Assembly: GCF_929443795.1 (NCBI RefSeq)
Contig: NC_064919.1
Coordinates: forward strand, 75,589,386 to 75,653,385
Source of the DNA: Astur gentilis
Lineage: Eukaryota; Chordata; Aves; Accipitriformes; Accipitridae
Reading direction: 5' to 3'
Length of the DNA stretch: 64,000 bases
Positions 50,301 through 57,192 of the stretch are shown in pieces. The position numbers and the translations under genes are program-made. The notes beneath the pieces are model-generated. The model worked only from the letters and a program-made list of their open reading frames with translations. It had not been told where the DNA came from and searched no databases. Within the stretch, counting starts at the first letter, position 1; every line of letters begins with the position of its first letter.

Positions 50301-53300
50301 CACGGGCCTTATGGGACTACTAAAGAGTGAGTGAGTCTTGCTGATCACTCCTTGGCTCTCCAATTGGCAAATCAGCTGATGGATGGGGATCAGGGAGTCT
50401 CGGTTGGTGCGATATTGCCGCCGGTGCACCGTCGTGGTACCAGTTGGCACCTGTTGTTCTTCAACCTTCAGCAACCCCACAACCAAAGGGTCTTGGGAGA
50501 GACCCGGCAGGGTAGACAGCTGTTCAATCTCCTCCGTCTCCAATGCAGCTATACCGAAGGCCCAACGGTACCCTTCTGGGTCCTTGAAATACCCCCTCCT
50601 GAGATAATCTATACCAAGGATGCACGGGGCCTCTGGGCCAGTCGCAACGGGGTGTTTATGCCACTCATTCCCGGTTAGACTCATTTCAGCTTCCAATACG
50701 GTTAGCTCTTGGGATCCCCCTGTCACACCAGAGATACAGATGGGTTCTGCCCCTTTATAACTTGATGGCATTAGGGTACATCGTGCACCAGTGTCCACTA
50801 GAGCCTTCTATTCCTGTGGGTCTGATGTGCCAGGCCATCGAATCCACACTGTCCAGTAGACTCGGGTGTCCCTCTCCTCCACCTGGCTGGAGGCAGGGCC
50901 CCTCTAATCCTGGTTAGAATATCCGTTACTCACTTTCTGCACACGTGAATCGGAAGTCCCTTCAAGGGGATCAGAAATGAGATCAGCCCATCTACTACTG
51001 CGTCTGGGGGACTGCTCACGGGAAACTGGAGCAGCGGTTTTCCAAGAAGAATTCTCTTTCCTGGTTGCTTTTTCTCGCAACTCCTGTACCCGTGCATCCA
51101 AGACTGAGGTAGGTTTTCCATCCCACTTCCTCATGTCCTCTCCATGGTCACGCAGGTAAAACCACAGGTTAGCCCGTCGTGTGTACTTTCGTTCTCCTCT
51201 CTCTTGGGTAGAGGAACGCTTACTCCCAATAACTGCGATGCGGGCCCGTACAGGTGAGGAGGAGGACAGATCTACTTTGAATTGCTGGAACTCTCGGGAC
51301 GACCCCTCTACAGCTGAGACACAGGCCCGTAGGGAGGAAGAGAGACTTCCCTCGTCTTGCCGGAGTTGGACAGCCAATTCATCCACCGTTTGTCCATAGC
51401 CTTCTCTCCAGGACATCACTGCCAACGAGTTGGCATAGGTTGCTGGTGCACTTCGCAGAAACTTCCGCCACATGGGTTGTGTGCGTTGGACCTCATCTGG
51501 ATCTGTGGGTGACTGCGCATTTTCTGGATCATTATAAATCACCTCCAGCACGGCTAATTCTCTCAGGTACTGAATCCCTCTCTCCATGGTGGTCCACTTG
51601 CCTTGGTGACATGTAACTTCATCCCCGAAGGGGTACCTTTCCTTTACACCTAACAGAAGTCGCCTCCAGAGGCTGAGGACTTGTGTTTTTCTCCCAATCG
51701 CCTTGTCGATGCCCCCTTCCCTAGACAGAGATCCCAACTGCTTAGCTTCTTTACCCTCTAATTCCACACTACTAGCCCCACTATCCCAGCATCGGAGCAG
51801 CCAGGTAACAATGTGCTCACCTGGGTGGCGGCTAAAATCTGTTCGCATGTCACGCAACTCACTCATGGATAGGGATTGGGTAATTATTCCAGGTTCTGGC
51901 TCTTCCTCCTGTTCTCGCGATGACCCTGGTTCATCTTCATCTCTCACTAAGCGAACTGATTTCTTTGTGCGTTTCTTTTTCTGTACAGGGGCGACTGATA
52001 CTGGCACAGGTTGGTTCTCTGGTTTAGCTGCAGTGTCTGTCACCGGGGTAGGGGTAGTCGTGGTACCTGTTGTCGTGGTAGGGGCAGCCACGGTGCTTGT
52101 TGTCGGGGTAGGGGCAGCCAAGGTGCCTGTTGTCAGGGTTTGGGTAGCCACGGTGCATGTTGTCCTGGTTTCCATCTTTTCCCCCTTTTCCCCCTGAGGG
52201 TGCTGCATAATATCAAGCAGTGTTTGGTAGATACTGGCCAGGGCCCAGCACAGTGCAGCGAGTTGTACGTCTTTGGAATAGCCACAGCATTTGTCTTTCA
52301 AATATTCTACCACTTCATGAGGGTTCTGTAGTTGTTTGGGAGTGCACTTCCAAGCCACTGGAGGTGAGAAGTTCTCTAGATACCTGCCCATATCCTCCCA
52401 CATGCCGTGCCACCCATGAATATCCAGCTTTGGGGCCGATCTCTGGGCGGTCCTCTTAAAGAGCCTTTTTGTAGCCCTAAACAAGACCTGAAAAATATTC
52501 AGGAGGCATAGCACTAACAGCACGCTGGCTTGCGCATCCCAAGGATATTCAAAATTCTCGAAAGCTGTTGTAATTAGTCGGAAGGAGGAAAGGGAGGCGA
52601 ATGGATGGCGGGGAGTATCCCCCCCTAACTTCCCCATGGATGGGGTGTAATTACCAATAAAATCTGACAGAAGGTGCCCAAAGTATGGAAATGGTATCGC
52701 TGCCTCGTACAGATACCAGCTTAACCTCATGACCAGTGATGTAATCATTTCACAAGTCGACATTGCCCAGTACAGCAAAATGATAATCCCAATCACTCTC
52801 CCAGAGATGAGATACGCAACTACAGGCAATACATAGAGCATATAAGAGCTTACAAAACGCCACCATGTAAACAAATGAAACAACATTGTGACTAACATCT
52901 ATTTATCCAAGAAATGCGTTTGACAAATTTGTTTCAACACGCTCTGGCCAGATCTGTCGTTATCTCAACCCTTCTGCCCCACGTTGGGTGCCAAAAAAGG
53001 ACTGTCGTGGTCTCAGCCCAGCCGGTAACAAAGGACCACGCAGCCGCTCGCTCACTCCTCCGCCCCCCTCCGGTGGGATGGGGAGGAGACGGAGGAGAGA
53101 AAAGAAAAAGAAAACTGGAACCTCGAGGGCTGAGATAAAGGCAGGTTACTGGGACAAACACAAAGAAAAATTACAACAACAACAACGGTACTAATGAAAA
53201 AGTATACAAAAAGAGTGATGCACAGTGCAACTGCTCACCACCCCGGACCCGACGCTCCGCCACTTCCCCCACCGAAAACCGAGACCACCCCCCGGCCCGC

Positions 53301-56300
53301 TCCCCATTTATATACTGAGCATGATGTCACATGCTATGGAATAGCTCCTTGGCTAGTTCAGGTCAGCTGCCCCGGCTATGCCCCCACCTCCCAGGTTCCT
53401 GTAAAACTTAACTCTATCCCAGCTGAACCCAGGACAACTACCTTTTCTGGTTACCCCTTGTTGTGTCCATGGCAAAGTATACCTGCGGTTTCCCTGTGGA
53501 GCTGAATCCGCCATCTCCACGTTGTACTTCACCTGGGTTCGGATCACACGTCCTGAATGGAACTAATTGTGCTATTCTGGTACCTTTAGGAATAGAAACA
53601 GGAGGGATTAAATCATGAATCATAATTCTTTCACAGTCCCACAATAATCTGCATCAATAAGCCCTGGGACTACTAGAATTCCTCCTAGAGCTGTTGAAGA
53701 TCGCCCCATTAAAAATGCACTGAGTCCAAACCCCAATGGTCCCTTTATGTTGGATGTGTACTGCGGTTTCCACATCCACTCCGGAGCTTCCTGCAGTGGC
53801 GGATCTGGTGGTTGCGAGGCTGCCTGAGGGCTGGCAGCCCAAGCCCCTTGCATTTGTGTCGTTGCGTGAGGGGCCTTCACGGTCGGTGTGAATTTTCCCT
53901 GCTTCCTGTATTCTTGGTGGTATGGTTATCTTTCTTACACTTGTTGCAGCACTTACTGTTGGCAGTAACCGTACATTTGCTCCTAATGTGACCACGTTTG
54001 CCACAGTTAAAACACTTGACCGAGGGTGTCTTACTGGCCTTGTGCTTCTTTGTAGCTCCTTGTAGAGCTGTGGCAGCATAGGCTACTTTCTGTGAGTCCA
54101 CTGATCGATCCATGTATTCCATCATATCAACGACGTCTGCATTTTTCGGCAAATTACACAATGCTTTGTGTGTCTTTCCAGTAGCATTTTCAAAAGCGAG
54201 TATTTTGAACATGTTTTCTTTCATGCCCTCGTTCACGTCAGGGTGGTCATAGATTGCCCTATGCAGTCTATTAATAAGCTGTGCAAAAGGTTCGTTATAC
54301 TCCTGTTTCACCTGGGTGAAAGCACGGCTGCGCATGTTGTCTGGTATGGTAAGAAAAGCTTGATACGCCAAGATCTGTGACAGATGACGAACCTCAGGGA
54401 CACACCGTAACTGAGCGTTCCCTGATGCGAAGGGTCCAGTACCCTTCAGCATCTGCGTGGTTACTCCCCATAAGGGATCTGTTTGTTGTCGTGGTGTTGC
54501 TTGTTCCCTATCACAGAACGTCTCCCACTGCCGGAAAAACACTGACATTTGGGTGGGTGTCAAAACCAACTGTGCTAGCTGTTTAATATCTTGAGGTATC
54601 AGCGTATCAGCAGAAAAATGAAGTGCAGTATTTGGTGAGTTAACGCAGATTTGATTCCGTACTGGCTCACAGCATTCCTTAATCTCTCAATGACCTTCCA
54701 GTCAAACGCCTCCCATTTTTTCTGTCCATTTGATGCAATAACTGGGAATGCTTGGAGCATAGTCCCTTCTGTAACGGCATCTTTTATTACACCCCTCCAG
54801 CGTCTCTGCCTTTCTTCTGCAGCGGCTATTACAAGCGGCTCCGCGTCTACCGCGGGCGCGGCTGGTGTCACCGTCTCCGGTCCCGAGAGGCGGGATGGAT
54901 GAACGGGCGGGGGCGGGGGCGCGGACGGTTCTGCCCGGGGTCCGGCCGCGGCCGCGGCGGGCGGCGGGCGCGCCATGGCCGGCTGACACGCGCCGGGGCA
55001 AACGGGCGGAGGGGGGGGCGGGGAGGGAGGGGAGGAGGGAGGGGGCGGAGGGGGTGGCGAGAAGGCGGGGGAGGGAGCGGGACTGGTACACGGCCAGAAT
55101 CCTCATGCTCTTGCCTTCTCGGTTCATCCTTTCGGGAGGATCCTTTCTCCCTCACTTCTGGCTCTCCCGACCGTGCTGCCATTTTTTGTAATTGGTGCAC
55201 CACCTCCCTTGGGAGCTCTTCCGACCGTACTGTCCGTTTTTGTAATTGGCTCACCACCTCCCTTAGGAGCTCTTCCATCGCACTACCCGATGGAGATGGT
55301 TCCCTCACCCCCGCAACCTGTTTATCCGCATTGGTCACCCCCGAGTCTGTCGGGTTCGGATCTGTCGGGCGACAGTCGGCCCCCCCTAATTCCCCTCTTT
55401 CTTGTGGAGTAACAGACGGGGGAATTTTTTCGGCGCCAACGGCCTGGCTGGGTATAGGCAAAGGCTGCGCCTGTGCAGGCGTCTCAGCGTTAACAGAAAT
55501 GGATGTCGGGGGGTGGAGATAGCTGTGTAGAGAATGTCCCCCCAACTCCAGCGGGGTAGGCTGACGCGGCAGCCGTGGAGGCAGCAGAGGGGTCACGGCC
55601 GCGCGGGCAGCGGCGGCTGCCTCCCGGTCCGCCCTCATCGCCTCCAGCATGTCTGGCATTACTTTCCCGAGCGCTGCGTATTTTTTCATCTCCTTCACCT
55701 TACCCCCCTTGCAGTTAGCAGCGTCCCACAGTGCCTTGCCTATATTATCCCAGGTCGCTTCTTCAAATGCGACATTTACATTCGGGAGAAGTTCCTTCTC
55801 CCAGGCCCATAAAAGTAACCCCTTTAACACAGAACTATCGAATTTCAGTCCTCTCTCAGAGAGAAAATTACGAAGGAGCTTTAGGACTGCTTCCTGCCTT
55901 TTGTCCAACCCCATCTCCTTCTCCGACCGCTCACCTAATCAGGGCGAGATTCAAGCTTCCGCGCGTCTCCTCGTTTTCCCAGCTCAGGGCGAGATTCACA
56001 CTTAGGCGCGTCCCAGCTCAGCTGAAGCTCACGTCGTGCTTCCCAGCGTGGCTGAAGCTTCTGCCGTCCTGCCGGGGCAGCAGGAACACTCTCGGCCGGC
56101 TCCTCCGCTTCCTCGTCGGTTCAGCTGCACCAGAAATTCCCATAGAGACGATAAAGTGCTGATCTGAGGGTCCCTGTTCGGGCGCCAAATGTTGCGGAGG
56201 ATCCACAGGGGAAATCACGCACAGACCAATGTGATCAAGTGAAGCCCATTTACTACAACTTTTAGCACAGTTCTATACCTTATGTGCTTGTGCACGCGCC

Positions 56301-56648
56301 TTGTACAATACTCTAATTGGTCCAATACCCCGGTTCACGCGACACTACCTTATCCTCCATTGGCTGTGCAAGCTTCTTCACGAGGTGTCCAGCAGTTACT
56401 TGTCTCATTCTTCGGCATCCAGGAGTTGCTTGTCAGGCTCTTCTTATCTTCCTTTCTCCCAGCGTACAAGGGCACAGCGTCCTTGTCTGCTCCTGCACTT
56501 TGTCAACTTATGCCTCGTTCCCACCTAACGGCTGGATTGCTCGCATGCCCTCGCCCAGCCAAGAAATCCTCGACACCTTCCTGCCAGCAGTGGCACAGGG
56601 GCTGAGCAGGGCCAGGGTGAGCGGGAGGCAGCGGCCGAAGCTCCCCGT
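41326..56648 (-). CDS. Avidin-family gene 2, biotin-binding-protein (BBP)-like, split by retroviral insertions
   Basis: Exons: 1 at 56,577-56,648, 2 at 41,889-42,099, 3 at 41,429-41,549, 4 at 41,326-41,359; 145 codons plus TGA. Exon 1 gives a 24-residue signal segment ending CATAGRK; exon 2 opens CNLQGLWRNELGSNMT, so the junction reads GRK-CNLQG as in avidins. Avidin positions kept: Asn12, Ser16, Tyr33, Thr35, Thr40, Trp70, Phe72, Ser75, Thr77, Phe79, Trp97, Leu99, Trp110 and Cys4/Cys83. Changed: Thr38 to Ala, Ser73 to Ala, Asn118 to Ser. An Asn17 glycosylation site (NMT) is kept. Expected product: a secreted tetrameric biotin binder, closer to the egg-yolk BBPs than to avidin. Oddities: ACG where ATG is expected, and an ERVK provirus inserted at the exon 1 donor, making intron 1 about 14.5 kb. 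It may be silenced or still spliced. Confidence 0.8.
41429..41549 (-). CDS. Avidin gene 2, exon 3
   Basis: 121 nt with acceptor ccgccag and donor gtaagc. It encodes STTAFVGQCFVDRRGKE and then TWKATR. Confidence 0.93.
41889..42099 (-). CDS. Avidin gene 2, exon 2
   Basis: 211 nt, acceptor ggtccccag and donor gtacag. It encodes CNLQGLWRNELGSNMT and QPTFGFTVQWQFA. Confidence 0.93.
42115..43190 (+). mobile_element. Probable solo LTR in avidin gene 2 intron 1
   Basis: An AT-richer block inside GC-rich avidin DNA, with LTR-like signals on the plus strand: CCAAT (42,618), TATAAAAG (42,682), AATAAAGG just after, and a second AATAAA near 42,990. No coding region or second LTR is attached. Boundaries are approximate; no target-site duplication was found. 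Confidence 0.4.
43550..44010. repeat. GGCACAGCAC minisatellite with higher-order units
   Basis: Runs of CACGGCACAGCAGGGCACAG-like decamers alternate with GCAGCCCC and TGCACCC-GGG blocks. The compound unit of about 100-180 bases recurs four or five times. It lies in avidin gene 2 intron 1 next to the ERVK insertion and produces long meaningless cysteine- and histidine-rich frames. Confidence 0.88.
44045..44050. repeat. ERVK target-site duplication, left copy
   Basis: CCTTCC directly abutting the left LTR; identical to 56,576-56,581. Confidence 0.9.
44051..44436 (-). repeat. ERVK 3' LTR (386 bp)
   Basis: Starts TGTTGCGGAGG and ends CCTCAACA on the plus strand, so TG...CA termini on both strands. 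Pairs with 56,190-56,575. Confidence 0.95.
44437..44452 (-). other. ERVK polypurine tract
   Basis: AAAAAGGGGGAAC on the minus strand, directly before the 3' LTR, where plus-strand DNA synthesis is primed. Confidence 0.85.
44455..44941 (-). pseudogene. ERVK env remnant
   Basis: A 109-residue minus frame (44,612-44,941) resembles the start of a betaretroviral envelope region. About 50 bases on, a hydrophobic run MGIVVVIVIIAIVIILPCSA resembles the membrane anchor at the envelope end. The surface and fusion parts between them are absent, so no functional envelope can be made. Identity of the first part is tentative. Confidence 0.5.
45147..46149 (-). pseudogene. ERVK integrase, frameshifted
   Basis: Three overlapping minus frames cover an integrase: a zinc-binding N-terminus whose CxxC reads CPDR (one Cys lost) and core aspartates in QMDVTHV and KTDNGPAY. 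The core glutamate lies in IVEWANQTLKN, and a C-terminal domain in another frame contains WQVAWHRRVI. The catalytic D,D,E triad is visible but spread over broken frames. Confidence 0.8.
46086..46437 (-). pseudogene. ERVK reverse transcriptase fragment
   Basis: The minus frame holds PWNTSIFTIPKKSGTWRLLH, DLRARNAVMHSMGALQPGLP and the first palm motif LLIIDL, then goes directly into integrase sequence. The catalytic YxDD region, connection and RNase H are deleted. Confidence 0.8.
46438..46768 (-). pseudogene. ERVK protease, 3' part
   Basis: Contains the active-site region as NTGADVMIIS (Asn in place of the catalytic Asp) and a C-terminal GRDLLSQM. Its 5' part continues beyond the inserted provirus at 53,437. 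Confidence 0.75.
46764..46768. repeat. ERVL target-site duplication, left copy
   Basis: ACTAC abutting the left ERVL LTR; repeated at 53,437-53,441. Confidence 0.9.
46769..47202 (-). repeat. ERVL 3' LTR (434 bp)
   Basis: TGTCGTGG...CAGGACA on the plus strand. Includes a minus-strand TATATAAA promoter box near 47,071-47,080. Confidence 0.95.
47203..47716 (-). other. ERVL 3' non-coding region
   Basis: Sequence between the end of pol and the 3' LTR. It has a (CA)n run at 47,325-47,339 and a weak purine tract (AAGGGGTGGATAA, minus strand) next to the LTR. No envelope frame. Confidence 0.7.
47717..50903 (-). pseudogene. ERVL pol (protease, reverse transcriptase, RNase H, integrase), broken
   Basis: In order on the minus strand: protease active site VDTGARCTLMPSS (about 50,800-50,765); reverse transcriptase with RPVRKSNGEWRLTVDYRGLN, ATIDIANAFFSIPL and QYIDDI; RNase H with LYTDSWMVANALWGW and HVDAHVPKSRATEEH; integrase with GHQGRDATYRWARDRGVD, CETCAA, core aspartates in QIDYITLP and ESDNGTRF. 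A C-terminal part lies at 47,717-48,049. Breaks: UAG at 50,808-50,810, a frameshift in an A6 run near 49,993 just before the YIDD motif, and a TGA immediately after DNGTRF near 48,164. All catalytic residues inspected are otherwise present. Confidence 0.9.
50904..52898 (-). CDS. ERVL gag, intact 664-codon frame
   Basis: A single open frame from ATG (52,898) to TAG (50,904-50,906). Residues 1 to about 65 are strongly hydrophobic with two or three potential membrane segments (e.g. MLYVLPVVAYLISG, IGIIILLYWAM), unusual for a retroviral Gag. A Thr/Pro-rich stretch from a 30-bp tandem repeat and a basic segment (QKKKRTKKSVRL) follow. The C-terminal half resembles a capsid domain (MWRKFLRSAPATYANSLAVM). 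No CCHC zinc knuckle is seen. The stop is UAG in the same frame as pol, which suggests expression by stop-codon read-through. I identify it as Gag from position and style, not from a search. Confidence 0.8.
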   Translation of the reverse strand: MLVTMLFHLFTWWRFVSSYMLYVLPVVAYLISGRVIGIIILLYWAMSTCEMITSLVMRLSWYLYEAAIPFPYFGHLLSDFIGNYTPSMGKLGGDTPRHPFASLSSFRLITTAFENFEYPWDAQASVLLVLCLLNIFQVLFRATKRLFKRTAQRSAPKLDIHGWHGMWEDMGRYLENFSPPVAWKCTPKQLQNPHEVVEYLKDKCCGYSKDVQLAALCWALASIYQTLLDIMQHPQGEKGEKMETRTTCTVATQTLTTGTLAAPTPTTSTVAAPTTTTGTTTTPTPVTDTAAKPENQPVPVSVAPVQKKKRTKKSVRLVRDEDEPGSSREQEEEPEPGIITQSLSMSELRDMRTDFSRHPGEHIVTWLLRCWDSGASSVELEGKEAKQLGSLSREGGIDKAIGRKTQVLSLWRRLLLGVKERYPFGDEVTCHQGKWTTMERGIQYLRELAVLEVIYNDPENAQSPTDPDEVQRTQPMWRKFLRSAPATYANSLAVMSWREGYGQTVDELAVQLRQDEGSLSSSLRACVSAVEGSSREFQQFKVDLSSSSPVRARIAVIGSKRSSTQERGERKYTRRANLWFYLRDHGEDMRKWDGKPTSVLDARVQELREKATRKENSSWKTAAPVSREQSPRRSSRWADLISDPLEGTSDSRVQKVSNGYSNQD
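52051..52170 (-). repeat. 30-bp tandem repeat within ERVL gag
   Basis: Four units of exactly 30 bp keep the frame and encode the repeating Ala/Pro/Thr-rich linker. Confidence 0.92.
52976..52993 (-). other. ERVL primer-binding site
   Basis: The minus strand reads TGGCACCCAACGTGGGGC, one mismatch from the tRNA-Lys1,2 primer site, nine bases from the 5' LTR. Confidence 0.8.
53003..53436 (-). repeat. ERVL 5' LTR (434 bp)
   Basis: Same ends and length as the left LTR; four substitutions by direct comparison. Confidence 0.95.
53437..54079 (-). pseudogene. ERVK dUTPase and protease 5' part
   Basis: Three minus frames carry dUTPase motifs: GSSGVDVETAV, MGRSS, PGLIDADYCG and RGDGGFSSTG. These precede the protease start (PQVYFAMDTT). 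A dUTPase fused in the protease frame is typical of betaretroviruses. Frames change between motifs, so the domain is not intact. The reading continues at 46,768 across the inserted provirus. Confidence 0.82.
53877..54569 (-). pseudogene. ERVK gag: capsid C-terminus and nucleocapsid
   Basis: A 230-codon frame contains a major-homology-like region (VKQEYNEPFAQLINRLHRAI) and one good CCHC knuckle, CFNCGKRGHIRSKC. A second knuckle (CNKCKKDNHTTKNT) lacks its last Cys. It is out of frame with the upstream capsid part. Confidence 0.88.
54599..54976 (-). pseudogene. ERVK gag: capsid N-terminus
   Basis: The frame includes a Pro-rich linker and AFPVIASNGQKKWEAFDWKV, a typical betaretroviral capsid start. 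It is shifted relative to the matrix frame upstream, probably by an indel in the G/C homopolymers near 55,010, and to the next frame near 54,610. Confidence 0.8.
54868..55914 (-). CDS. ERVK gag: matrix and linker region
   Basis: Opens at an ATG (55,914), 256 bases from the primer site. Matrix-like residues include MGLDKRQEAVLKLLRNFLSE (glycine-2, a possible myristoylation site), AWEKELLPNV and MKKYAALGKVMP, followed by a long Pro-rich linker. The open frame runs out in a low-complexity arginine/proline stretch after a presumed frameshift. Confidence 0.82.
   Translation of the reverse strand: MGLDKRQEAVLKLLRNFLSERGLKFDSSVLKGLLLWAWEKELLPNVNVAFEEATWDNIGKALWDAANCKGGKVKEMKKYAALGKVMPDMLEAMRADREAAAAARAAVTPLLPPRLPRQPTPLELGGHSLHSYLHPPTSISVNAETPAQAQPLPIPSQAVGAEKIPPSVTPQERGELGGADCRPTDPNPTDSGVTNADKQVAGVREPSPSGSAMEELLREVVSQLQKRTVRSEELPREVVHQLQKMAARSGEPEVREKGSSRKDEPRRQEHEDSGRVPVPLPPPPSRHPLRPLPPPLPPRPPLRPFAPARVSRPWRARRPPRPRPDPGQNRPRPRPRPFIHPASRDRRR
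56170..56187 (-). other. ERVK primer-binding site (tRNA-Lys3 type)
   Basis: The minus strand reads TGGCGCCCGAACAGGGAC, the exact tRNA-Lys3 complement used by lentiviruses and some betaretroviruses, two bases from the 5' LTR. Confidence 0.93.
56190..56575 (-). repeat. ERVK 5' LTR (386 bp)
   Basis: TGTTGCGG...CTCGACA on the plus strand; eight substitutions against the left LTR. Confidence 0.95.
56576..56581. repeat. ERVK target-site duplication, right copy
   Basis: CCTTCC. On the minus strand this is GGAAGG, the last codon bases and donor G of avidin gene 2 exon 1. Confidence 0.9.
56577..56648 (-). CDS. Avidin gene 2, exon 1 (signal peptide)
   Basis: 24 codons with a hydrophobic core CLPLTLALLSPCATAG, ending RK like avidin exon 1; same length as exon 1 of gene 3. 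The initiator position is ACG within GCCGCCACGGG. The donor after AAG is now G from the duplication plus T from the LTR. Confidence 0.75.
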
Positions 56649-56718
56649 GGCGGCAGCGGCGGTGGCCGTGTGCGGTGCCCGGGCTCTGCCTGCGCTGCTG
56701 CCCCTTGCCCGCTCGGCC

Positions 56719-56727
56719 CCTTTTATG
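56719..56727 (-). promoter_or_regulatory. TATA box of avidin gene 2
   Basis: CATAAAAGG on the minus strand, about 72 bases before the expected initiator codon; spacing matches avidin gene 3. Confidence 0.65.
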
Positions 56728-57055
56728 GTGGAGGGGCCCGCGGACAGGCAGTGGCCGCCCGTGCTGGGCCTCCTGCCAAGGGTCACCCTGGTGGGAGACG
56801 GGCCACTAGCCACCACGCCAGACTGAGTGGGGTCCTGCTCCTCCGGGCAAGGCGGAGGTCCCGAGGGAGCACAGTGGGGCAAACTGGGGCTGCGACGGAG
56901 GAGCCCAGGCCATGGCAGGGGTCATGGTGGGGGACAGGCACCGGGCCTCGGGGATGGAGCCCGGAGAGGGCATGAGATGCTGTGGGGGACACACAGGGGA
57001 ACATGGGCGCTGAGGCGCAACACGACAGGAGACGGGTGAGTGTTTGCTGCAAAGC

Positions 57056-57061
57056 TTTATT
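57056..57061 (-). terminator. Polyadenylation signal overlapping the avidin gene 3 stop
   Basis: On the minus strand CAATAAAGC contains both the TAA stop (57,057-57,059) and AATAAA. Confidence 0.7.
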
Positions 57062-57192
57062 GAGAGCAGCAGTCGGCGGAGCAGAAGGAGCAGGATGCAG
57101 AGTCGTCGTCGTCGTCACTGGCCTGGGAATCCCCTTGCTCCCAGCTACACTCCTGCCGGGGGCGCAGGCGGGTGAAGACGTTGGTGCCGACC
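57057..57192 (-). CDS. Avidin gene 3, exon 4 (extended)
   Basis: 136 nt against 34 nt in gene 2. Acceptor gtccccacag. The usual end (FTRLR) is followed by an extra 34-residue tail. Confidence 0.88.

Larger units (their letters stand above)
46769..53436 (-). mobile_element. ERVL-type provirus nested in the ERVK
   Basis: LTR-to-LTR element in minus orientation, 6,668 bp, with 434-bp LTRs (46,769-47,202 and 53,003-53,436) and 5-bp ACTAC duplications. The 5-bp duplication, absence of any envelope frame after integrase, and pol style fit the ERVL class. gag is one open frame of 664 codons. pol has one frameshift in an A6 tract and in-frame stops, so this copy is not functional but is otherwise nearly full length. 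LTRs differ at 4 of 434 positions. It interrupts the ERVK protease gene. Confidence 0.93.
44051..56575 (-). mobile_element. Betaretrovirus-like (ERVK) provirus, defective
   Basis: A complete LTR-to-LTR insertion in minus orientation: 5' LTR 56,190-56,575, primer site 56,170-56,187, gag, dUTPase-protease, partial pol, env remnant, polypurine tract, 3' LTR 44,051-44,436, flanked by 6-bp CCTTCC duplications. The dUTPase in the protease region, tRNA-Lys3-type primer site and 6-bp duplication all point to the betaretrovirus-like class. It is defective: frameshifts in gag, reverse transcriptase cut off after its first catalytic aspartate and fused to integrase, most of env missing, and a second provirus (46,769-53,436) inserted in the protease gene. 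LTRs differ at 8 of 386 positions. It occupies intron 1 of avidin gene 2 in the same transcriptional sense. Confidence 0.93.
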
